Source of the DNA: Lachnospiraceae bacterium UBA3845
Lineage (GTDB): Bacteria; Bacillota; Clostridia; Lachnospirales; Lachnospiraceae
Length of the DNA: 11,490 bases
Assembly: GCA_002392705.1 (NCBI GenBank)
Contig: DGHP01000068.1
Location: 7,442 to 18,931 of the forward strand
Reading direction: 5' to 3'
Shown here: piece by piece, positions 5,703 to 11,490 of the stretch
Position numbering within the stretch: the first letter of the stretch is position 1
Layout: each line of letters starts with the position of its first letter
Notes under the pieces: model-generated
The model's database searches: none
The model's input: only the letters and a program-made list of their open reading frames with translations
What the model was told of the DNA's origin: nothing
Translations under genes and position numbers: made by a program

Positions 5703-8246
5703 TCAGGATGCCCGCGTCACCGGCAGCCAGTAATGCGCCTGGTAGATGTCGGTCAGTCGTCCTGTGTAGAGCATCTGGTAGCCGGAAGCTGCCGTAAACT
5801 CCATGTTGCCCATGGTCAGGACGCCGTCCTCCGGCACCGTAATCGGTCTGCCCAGTACATACTGGGACTCAAAATTGCCGTCGTAGGTGAAATAGTCGCA
5901 GAGGAGTTTAATCTCGTCGCCTGCTTCCATCTCGATGTAGCCTTTGCCTACCACGCCCGTATCCAGAACGCTCTGCGCTCCGAGAACCTTGTCTTCCCCG
6001 GTCTCCTCGTTGAACTCAACGATGAGGTTCACGCGTTTTCCTTCCAGCATGGCCGGGATGTATTTTCTTGTAATCCACAGGCCGTCGTCGTCATCATCCG
6101 TATCGCTGATCGGGTAGACCGCTGCCGGCTGTCCTTCGAGCGTCAGCCAGGTGCCGTCCCAGTCGACGATCATGTCGCCGTCATCGTCGAACTCAAACAC
6201 ATTGTCAAGCCCCAGATCCAGGTAGCCGTTCCCGTCGTCCGCGAACACTTCCAGTTCCGCGTCCACTACCTGGTCCCAGCGGTCCTCATCCAGATGCAGG
6301 ACCTGCCTGCCATCCTTCTCGCTCAGAACCAGGGTCTCGGAACCGACCATGGGCCTGCCGCACAGAAGCTGTGCCGCCAGGCTGAGCAGGTCTGAGGAGA
6401 CATAGTCGCTCGATCCGCCCAGAACGGAGGAGTAGCTCGTCCCGCCGTAGTTCATGCCGTCCGTGGAGGTGTAGCCGCCCATAAGCAGGGAGAGCAGGCT
6501 GTCCGCCAGTCCGCCGGATGAGGAGGAGCTGCCGCTGCCCCAGGAGGATGTATTGCCGCCGTAGCTTCCCCAGGAAGAATTTCCGTTCTGGGAACCATAG
6601 GACGAGCCGTAAGAGGATCCGTAAGAAGATCCATAAGAAGAACCGTAGGAAGATCCGGTCAGAAGGGCGAGCATATCCTCCATGGACATGGAGCCGTAGG
6701 AATCGTAGCTGTTCCCGAACAGGCTCGAATAGCCGCCGTAGGAGTCGTAACCGGAGCCGGAATTCTGTCCGTAACCGGAGCCGTAAGAGGAGCCGGAGTT
6801 CTGGCCGTATCCCGAGTTCTGGCCGGAGCCGGAGCTGTAGCCGGAATCAGAAGAGCCGCCAGACAGCCCGAGCAGGATATCGATCAGACTTCCGGAGCCG
6901 CTTCCGTAAGCGGCGCCCGAGGAGGCCGCGATCTGCCCGGAAGATTCCAGGGTCGCATAGGTCCGGACACTCTCCGACCAGTCGTTGTCCATACCGATAT
7001 TCTCATAGATCTGAATCATGGAATTCATGGACTTCAGACTGGAGTTCGGGAAATAGATGCTCAGCCCCCAGGCATCGGTCATATTGTTCACACGGTTATA
7101 TTTCACCGCGGAGCGGATCGCCTTCGCCAGCGCCGAGCCTTCCTCTGTCCCGAGACGGTTGCAGAAATCCACGACATCGATCTGGTCCAGATGATTGCTC
7201 TGGGCGAATTCACGGCTTCCGTTTCTGGCTGTCGCCACGGACTGGAAGTCCTGGCTCTTCAACTGCCGGGTCAGGCCCTTTCCGAATGCCGTCAGGCTCT
7301 TGAGCACGCTGCTGTCAAGCTCCGACAGGTCAATCAGAGAAAGCGTGGTCTGAGACCTGGAATTGGAGCGGGCAGATGCCATGGTGAAATCATCAAGGAT
7401 CTGTCTGCCAAGCTCCAGGGTATTGGTCGAAGAGTTATTGTCCAGAAGCTTCAGCCAGTTGGTATAATACCAGCCGGTACCCGGCTCGGTCTCCTCACTG
7501 GCGATCATATAATCCGCGTAAGGCTCCAGGGCGACCGCGGTTTCCAGGGTCGCCATAAGGCAGGCGTCAAAGCCGATGAAGTCAAACTTCACTCCGCCCT
7601 TTTTCAGCGCGGCGGCAACCTCGCCCACATCCATGGAATCGTTCGGATATACCTCGTCATACCCGTATCCGCTGACTGATCCGCCGCCGTGATCCCAGAA
7701 AATCAGCATATAGCGGTCGGCAGGAGCCGTCTTTTTCGCATACTGGATGAAGTCGGCCAGGGCCTGCTCATTGGTCATCGCCTGAGTCTTCATGGTGTCG
7801 TCCAGCTGAAGGCCTCTGCCCGTCAGCTTCCAGCGCTGCAGCTTGCCCGCTGAAATCACGCTGTTTCTCCACCTTCTGCAGCCGCCCGTCTCGATCAGAA
7901 TATTGACCCTGCTGTTATCGATCTCCGAGTAGAGCATCTCATTGAGGTCGGAGGTCGCCATGCCGTTCTGGCTCTCCAGGTCCGTTCCGATCATATAGAT
8001 CATCAGGGTGACGGTGTCCCTGCCCTTGCCTTTCAGCTTTGTATATTTGCTCCGCGCGCCTTTCGCGACAGTATTGTTGATCTGCGTATAATTCGTATCT
8101 GTTCCCCGGGCCCATACAGTGGAAAATGAAGCGGACAGAATCACTGCCATAATCATCATCACAGCTGCAGCCGCCGCGAAAACCCGGCCGCAGGACATGG
8201 ACGCCCTGCGGTCCGCCGTATCTGCTTTATTCCGCATCTTAAGCAT
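5703..8246 (-). CDS. Secreted clostripain-family (C11) cysteine peptidase with Gly/Ser/Tyr-rich insertion
   Basis: The 847-residue protein has an N-terminal membrane or signal segment (about 22-44) and a C11 peptidase domain (about 76-430). That domain shows the catalytic histidine in LIFWDHGGG (His186) and nucleophile in IGFDACLMATLE (Cys229), plus the family stretches MIYMIGTDLES (82-92) and WGLSIYFP (393-400). Clostripain-type enzymes usually cleave after Arg or Lys. A low-complexity region (about 447-612) rich in Gly, Ser, Tyr and Asn-Gln follows, with five SSYG repeats at 532-551. The C-terminal part (about 632-847) is a separate, acidic beta-rich domain with Asp clusters (669-721). The stop of the upstream small ORF overlaps this ATG by one base, and GGAGGAG plus AAGGA lie just before it, so translation is probably coupled; an ATG three codons later is also possible. 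It is much longer than a bare C11 domain. Confidence 0.9.
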   Translation of the reverse strand: MLKMRNKADTADRRASMSCGRVFAAAAAVMMIMAVILSASFSTVWARGTDTNYTQINNTVAKGARSKYTKLKGKGRDTVTLMIYMIGTDLESQNGMATSDLNEMLYSEIDNSRVNILIETGGCRRWRNSVISAGKLQRWKLTGRGLQLDDTMKTQAMTNEQALADFIQYAKKTAPADRYMLIFWDHGGGSVSGYGYDEVYPNDSMDVGEVAAALKKGGVKFDFIGFDACLMATLETAVALEPYADYMIASEETEPGTGWYYTNWLKLLDNNSSTNTLELGRQILDDFTMASARSNSRSQTTLSLIDLSELDSSVLKSLTAFGKGLTRQLKSQDFQSVATARNGSREFAQSNHLDQIDVVDFCNRLGTEEGSALAKAIRSAVKYNRVNNMTDAWGLSIYFPNSSLKSMNSMIQIYENIGMDNDWSESVRTYATLESSGQIAASSGAAYGSGSGSLIDILLGLSGGSSDSGYSSGSGQNSGYGQNSGSSYGSGYGQNSGSGYDSYGGYSSLFGNSYDSYGSMSMEDMLALLTGSSYGSSYGSSYGSSYGSSYGSQNGNSSWGSYGGNTSSWGSGSSSSSGGLADSLLSLLMGGYTSTDGMNYGGTSYSSVLGGSSDYVSSDLLSLAAQLLCGRPMVGSETLVLSEKDGRQVLHLDEDRWDQVVDAELEVFADDGNGYLDLGLDNVFEFDDDGDMIVDWDGTWLTLEGQPAAVYPISDTDDDDDGLWITRKYIPAMLEGKRVNLIVEFNEETGEDKVLGAQSVLDTGVVGKGYIEMEAGDEIKLLCDYFTYDGNFESQYVLGRPITVPEDGVLTMGNMEFTAASGYQMLYTGRLTDIYQAHYWLPVTRAS
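6591..6653 (-). repeat. Five 12-base SSYG-encoding tandem repeats
   Basis: Residues 532-552 of the C11 peptidase are five SSYG units plus a final Ser. The codons differ between units (TCT, TCC, TCG for Ser; TAC, TAT for Tyr; GGT, GGA, GGC for Gly), so the peptide repeat is conserved more strictly than the DNA. Confidence 0.85.
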
Positions 8247-8413
8247 CAGTCCTTCTTCTCCTCCCGGCTTTCTTCCTCTGCTTCCTGCTGCATCCCGTCT
8301 GCCGCCTGCTGCATTCCGGCCGCCGCGGAAGGCGTTCCTTCCACTTTTTCGCCCTTGATTACTTCAGCGGTTCCCTCGATGATCGTCTTTTTTCTGCTGT
8401 GCGGTCTGTTCAT
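8246..8413 (-). CDS. Small charged protein (55 residues) coupled to the C11 peptidase
   Basis: The ATG at 8413 is chosen because GGGAGGA (plus 8423-8429) lies nine bases upstream, whereas the TTG at 8464 and ATG at 8458 have no ribosome binding site. The peptide begins MNRPHSRKKTIIEGTAEV, has a KGEKVEG segment, then two GMQQ-containing units, and ends in an acidic Glu/Lys tail. There is no signal peptide or membrane segment. The N-terminal RPxxRKK pattern recalls short proteins in clostridia that continue to a Gly-rich GLGTGPVG-like end, but that end is absent here; this similarity is from memory. It lies 65 bases after the RsiV-like gene, and its TGA overlaps the ATG of the peptidase. A role in expression or handling of the peptidase is suggested only by this coupling. 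Confidence 0.65.
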   Translation of the reverse strand: MNRPHSRKKTIIEGTAEVIKGEKVEGTPSAAAGMQQAADGMQQEAEEESREEKKD

Positions 8414-8478
8414 CTTTCTCTGTCCTCCCTTTCCTTCAGGGGCGCAGGAATCCTGCATCTTCAAGCTATAGATACACT

Positions 8479-10029
8479 TTAACCCGCAAACATTATTCCG
8501 TCAAATGCTTCTTCGATATCGACTCCGTTGATCCGGAACGGCCATCTCTGGTCCTGGTCGAGCCTGCAGCGGACCGCGCTCCCGTCCTCTCTCTTCAGAT
8601 CCATATAAGTCTCCCGGTCTGTTCTCCAGAAACGCAGAACCTCGCCGCTTTTCACGGTCACTTCAGCGGTTTCCTTTCCCTCAGGATTCCCGGCGCTGTA
8701 TTCAACTCCCGGGAAAGTAAGATCCATTTTCAGCGTCACCGTACGTGGATAATCGATCTCATAATACGAAGTCTGCGGCACAGGCACTCCGTCCGCCCCG
8801 GGCACATAATCCCGGTCGCCGAAGCAGGTGCTCAGATACTGAATGATGGAGTTGACGGTAAAACGCTCCGGATGGGAGAGCACACATTTCCACTGACCTT
8901 CCGGCACATCCTCCGGACCTTCGGACCGGGAGTCATAACGTCCGTCGATGCCTGCGATCTTATAGGGGGTTCCGTAGAGGTCATAAACACAGATCGTGGT
9001 GTAATCATTTTCCGCCGTATACATGGCGTACAGATAGCTGGCCCCGTCTGCCGCGTGCACCAGGCTGAAATCCGCCTCATAATACCAGAGATCCGCCACG
9101 GCGGTCTGTACCCCGTCCTTCTCAATCGTCAGGCCGACATAGGCGTCATAGCTGTCCGGCGTTCCCATCAGGGACAGGGTATGCCAGCTGCCGTCGCTCT
9201 TCATGTAGTTCTGCGTGAAATAATCCGGCATCCCCATCGCCCATGCCCCGGTCTGCTCGCCGAACACTCCGGTAAAGATGCTCTCATTTCCCCGGAAGGG
9301 GATGAAAGCTTCCAGAGCCCCGTCCGCATAGGAAGCCAGATAATAAGGCGCGAAATAGAAGGTCACACCGTTCGGGTCCAGGGTCCAGTTCCAGTCTTTA
9401 TAGCGGCCTTTCGCATAATCCTCTGCAAGCGTTTCGTCCAGGCTGAAAAAGGATTTCTCCGGATAGGTCTTCCGCAGGCTCCCGGCAATCAGCCCCGGCA
9501 GATCCTCCGTATTCCGGAACACGCTGTCCAGGGTGAGTTTCTCCCCGGTCCGGGAATCAAAATTATAGCCGGAAAAGCCATACATCCCGTGAACCCCTCC
9601 CTCATAGGAAGAACTAAGTTCCAGAAGGCTCAGTACCTTTTCATCCGCCCGGCGGACATAGAGATCGCTCTGTCCCTTCAGGGGCAGCACCTGCGCCCCA
9701 TTCGCATTGTAGTCATCCGCAAGTTCATGCATATAGCTGTTATAGTTCTCTTCGTCCGCCTGTTTTTCAGCGGACCAGTCCTTCAGCGCGCTGTCAAGCT
9801 CCGGATAGACTGCGGCGCTCTCCCGGTCCAGGCGGGCCAGTTCATATTGATTATGGAACAGGTCCTTATACGTCGGTTCGCCGGTGCTGTACCAGTCCCA
9901 CTGACTGTTCAGCAGGACCTGCGGCAGGACATCTCCGCCTTCCGCTCCGAACGCTGCGCCTCCCATGATAACCGCGGCCGCTGCCGTCAGCAGCGCAGTC
10001 CTTAGTCCGCTTGCAAATTCTTTTTTCAT
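8479..10029 (-). CDS. Exported protein with RsiV-like DUF4163/DUF3298 region
   Basis: The 516-residue protein has a clear signal peptide (residues 1-29, hydrophobic core 10-27, likely cut after AAFGA). Residues about 55-245 fit the DUF4163/DUF3298 arrangement. YELARLDRESAAVYPELDSAL is followed by LSLLELSSSYEGGVHGMYG and then NFDSRTGEKLTLDSVF, and FYFAPYYLASYADGALEAFIPF closes the domain. In RsiV this extracellular region senses lysozyme, but here there is no cytoplasmic anti-sigma segment and no adjacent sigma factor. Residues about 260-516 are a separate beta-rich part that I do not recognise. The ATG has a strong AAAGGAGG nine bases upstream. It is first in the run leading to the small protein and the C11 peptidase. 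No convincing promoter was found in the divergent region. The domain call is fairly secure; ligand binding is inference. Confidence 0.75.
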   Translation of the reverse strand: MKKEFASGLRTALLTAAAAVIMGGAAFGAEGGDVLPQVLLNSQWDWYSTGEPTYKDLFHNQYELARLDRESAAVYPELDSALKDWSAEKQADEENYNSYMHELADDYNANGAQVLPLKGQSDLYVRRADEKVLSLLELSSSYEGGVHGMYGFSGYNFDSRTGEKLTLDSVFRNTEDLPGLIAGSLRKTYPEKSFFSLDETLAEDYAKGRYKDWNWTLDPNGVTFYFAPYYLASYADGALEAFIPFRGNESIFTGVFGEQTGAWAMGMPDYFTQNYMKSDGSWHTLSLMGTPDSYDAYVGLTIEKDGVQTAVADLWYYEADFSLVHAADGASYLYAMYTAENDYTTICVYDLYGTPYKIAGIDGRYDSRSEGPEDVPEGQWKCVLSHPERFTVNSIIQYLSTCFGDRDYVPGADGVPVPQTSYYEIDYPRTVTLKMDLTFPGVEYSAGNPEGKETAEVTVKSGEVLRFWRTDRETYMDLKREDGSAVRCRLDQDQRWPFRINGVDIEEAFDGIMFAG

Positions 10030-10108
10030 ATTCCGCTTCCTCCTTTATTCTCTTATTTTTCTCCGGGTTTTCTCTTTTTATTCTCTCATTAGTATCCGCA
10101 AGACCTTC

Positions 10109-10137
10109 TTGACCCGCCTTCATTTTCCCATTATCAT
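10109..10137 (+). promoter_or_regulatory. Sigma-A promoter for the KDG-kinase-like gene
   Basis: TTGACC (10109-10114) and TATCAT (10132-10137) are separated by 17 bases and each differs by one base from consensus. The expected start near 10144 places the three degenerate repeats inside the transcribed leader, ahead of the ribosome binding site at 10234. A short perfect inverted repeat (CAAGA/TCTTG, 10099-10111) overlaps the edge of the -35 box. Confidence 0.6.
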
Positions 10138-10142
10138 TTTCT

Positions 10143-10226
10143 TCAGAAGGAGTCTGATTATCCTGATCATCTCAGAAGACCCTGATCATACCTGTAAACT
10201 CAGAGACTCTGATCCGTCTGTAAATG
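10143..10226. repeat. Three degenerate 28-29 base direct repeats in the kinase leader
   Basis: Units start at 10143, 10172 and 10200. Each begins with TCAGA, has a CTGAT core, and the last two end in CTGTAAA (TCAGAAG...CTGATTAT, TCAGAAG...CTGATCAT, TCAGAGA...CTGATCCG). The spacing of 28-29 bases is close to three helical turns, so they could be protein-binding sites on one face of the DNA. They lie between the predicted transcription start and the ribosome binding site of the kinase. Confidence 0.6.
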
Positions 10227-10233
10227 CATAACA

Positions 10234-10240
10234 GGGAGGA
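10234..10240 (+). promoter_or_regulatory. Ribosome binding site deciding the kinase start
   Basis: GGGAGGA sits seven bases before the ATG at 10248. The alternative ATG at 10224 lies upstream of this site and has no comparable sequence before it. Confidence 0.8.
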
Positions 10241-10247
10241 CTGCCAT

Positions 10248-11336
10248 ATGGAACACCGTAATCCGCTGCTTGGGCAAAAACGCTGCACAAAGACCTTCAT
10301 AACCGCCGGCGAGATCATGCTGCGCCTGACGCCGCCAAACTATGAAAAGATCCGCATGGCTTCCCAATTCGACGCCAGCTATGGCGGAAGCGAGGCAAAT
10401 ATCGCCCTCTCGCTGGCCAATCTGGGGATCGACAGTACCTTCTTCAGCGTGGTCCCCAATAATTCCCTCGGAAAGAGCGCCATCCGCTGGCTCAGATCCA
10501 ACGACGTCCACTGCACGCCCGTCATTCTGTCCAGCCCGAAGGAGACCCCGACGCACAGGCTGGGGACCTACTATCTTGAAACCGGTTATGGAATCCGGGC
10601 CTCCAAAGTCACCTATGACCGGAAGCACAGTGCGATCACGGAATATGATTTTTCCGGCTTCGACCTGAAGAGCCTGCTGACCGGCTTTGACTGGCTTCAT
10701 CTGTCCGGGATCACGCCCGCTCTGGGCCCGGGCTGTGCCGAGCTGATCCTGAATATGCTCAAAACCGCCAAAGAGCTGGGCCTGACCGTCAGTTTTGACG
10801 GCAACTTCCGCTCCAGTCTCTGGACCTGGGACCAGGCCCGTGACTTCTGCACGCAGTGCCTTCCCTACGTGGACGTCCTGTTCGGGATCGAGCCCTATCA
10901 TCTGTATAAGGATGAGGCGGATCCGTCCGCAGGCGACTGGAAGGACGGCCTTCCCATGCAGCCGGACTACGAACAGCAGGATGAAGTCTTCCAGCATTTC
11001 GCGGAACGCTATCCCAATCTGAAATGCATCGCCCGCCATGTCCGCTACGCCTACTCCGGAAGTGAGAATTCCCTCAAGGCCTTCATGTGGTTCCGGGACC
11101 ATACCTTCGAGAGCAAACTGTTTACCTTCAATATCCTCGACCGCGTGGGCGGCGGCGACGCCTTCGCCTCCGGACTCATCTACGCGATGATGAACGACTT
11201 CAAGCCGATGGATATGATCAACTTTGCCGTAGCCTCCAGCGCGATCAAGCATACGATCCACGGAGACGCCAATATAACCGATGACGCCCAGGCCATCATT
11301 GATCTCATGGATATGAGCTATGACATCCGGCGCTGA
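10248..11336 (+). CDS. PfkB-family sugar kinase, probable 2-keto-3-deoxygluconate kinase
   Basis: The start at 10248 is preferred over an ATG 24 bases upstream because GGGAGGA (10234-10240) lies seven bases before it, giving 362 residues. The protein shows TAGEIMLRLTPP (19-30), the substrate-binding YGGSEANIALSLANLG (45-60), VSFDGNFRSSLW (181-192), and the PfkB signature DRVGGGDAFASGLIYA (298-313) with catalytic base Asp304 and the GGGD anion hole. KDG kinases phosphorylate 2-keto-3-deoxygluconate to KDPG with ATP in hexuronate degradation. The GEIMLRL N-terminus and the DGNFRSSLW segment favour that substrate over ribose or fructose. No aldolase gene follows within the 154 bases left, so pathway context is missing. 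It is transcribed divergently from the RsiV-like gene. Family is certain; substrate is probable. Confidence 0.85.
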   Translation: MEHRNPLLGQKRCTKTFITAGEIMLRLTPPNYEKIRMASQFDASYGGSEANIALSLANLGIDSTFFSVVPNNSLGKSAIRWLRSNDVHCTPVILSSPKETPTHRLGTYYLETGYGIRASKVTYDRKHSAITEYDFSGFDLKSLLTGFDWLHLSGITPALGPGCAELILNMLKTAKELGLTVSFDGNFRSSLWTWDQARDFCTQCLPYVDVLFGIEPYHLYKDEADPSAGDWKDGLPMQPDYEQQDEVFQHFAERYPNLKCIARHVRYAYSGSENSLKAFMWFRDHTFESKLFTFNILDRVGGGDAFASGLIYAMMNDFKPMDMINFAVASSAIKHTIHGDANITDDAQAIIDLMDMSYDIRR

Positions 11337-11490
11337 GCCGTCTCCCGTTCCTTATCTGCAGTAGATCAATTAACCCCGGCGCGCGGGAGCCTCAGTGAAC
11401 GCTGATTAATCCTGAATGACAGCTTTCGGTACCTTCGAAGCAGCGTTTTCCTGTATAATCTCTGCGCACGCAATGCACGCGCAGCCTTGG
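11337..11490. other. Gene-free right end
   Basis: No start with a ribosome binding site is seen on either strand. A perfect TATAAT (11454-11459) has no good -35 box at the right distance, and a small hairpin (CTGCGC/GCGCAG, 11462-11484) lies at the very end. No clear terminator follows the kinase. Confidence 0.4.

Noticed and set aside
6518..7303. An Arg/Ser-rich plus-strand frame opposite the C11 peptidase
   Set aside because: The extreme composition is the complement of the Gly/Ser/Tyr repeat coding; no ribosome binding site or family match is seen.
8414..8464. Longer start for the small protein at TTG 8464 or ATG 8458
   Set aside because: Neither has a ribosome binding site, while the ATG at 8413 has a strong one.
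8872..10005. A 377-codon plus-strand open frame opposite the RsiV-like gene
   Set aside because: The minus-strand gene has a signal peptide, a recognisable domain and a strong ribosome binding site; the opposite frame has none.
10200..11261. A 353-codon open frame antisense to the kinase
   Set aside because: It lies wholly opposite a kinase with intact catalytic motifs and a strong ribosome binding site, and its translation resembles no protein family I know. It reflects codon bias.
11342..11389. CTCCCG/CGGGAG as a terminator for the kinase
   Set aside because: The stem is only six pairs with a 36-base loop and no U-tract.

Overview
The window looks like chromosomal DNA of a moderately GC-rich Bacillota, most likely a gut-type Clostridia such as Lachnospiraceae. 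The evidence is strong AGGAGG-type ribosome binding sites, tight same-strand gene runs, and a characteristic protein set: a clostripain-family C11 peptidase, a C69 dipeptidase, a secreted C39-like protein, an RsiV-like exported protein and a 2-keto-3-deoxygluconate-type PfkB kinase. The assignment is by family content only. No phage, transposon, CRISPR, tRNA or rRNA is visible.

Reading down the minus strand from about 10.03 kb, the first unit encodes an exported protein with a DUF4163/DUF3298 (RsiV-type) region, a 55-residue charged small protein and a large secreted C11 peptidase. The small ORF and the peptidase overlap by one base (TGATG), so they are probably translationally coupled. The peptidase carries a Gly/Ser/Tyr-rich low-complexity insertion in which short Leu-rich segments recur.

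Next comes a 219-base intergenic region holding a long imperfect inverted repeat, a good sigma-A promoter built into one of its arms, and a structured leader. This leads into a secreted C39-like cysteine peptidase, which ends in a GC-rich hairpin. The last minus-strand unit has a C69 dipeptidase, a 286-residue two-helix membrane protein, an Hsp70/actin-fold ATPase with a C-terminal membrane hairpin, and the first codons of another gene that runs off the left edge.

Divergently, at the right end, a plus-strand KDG-kinase-like gene has a near-consensus promoter. Its 5' leader consists largely of three degenerate 28-29 base repeats. The final 154 bases hold no recognisable gene.

Two themes may link the genes. 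Three cysteine peptidases of unrelated families (C11, C39-like, C69) lie side by side, two of them exported, beside an exported RsiV-like protein; this suggests cell-surface proteolysis followed by dipeptide use. The Hsp70-like ATPase, its two-helix membrane neighbour and the partial third gene look like a small membrane-associated ATPase module that I cannot match to a named system.
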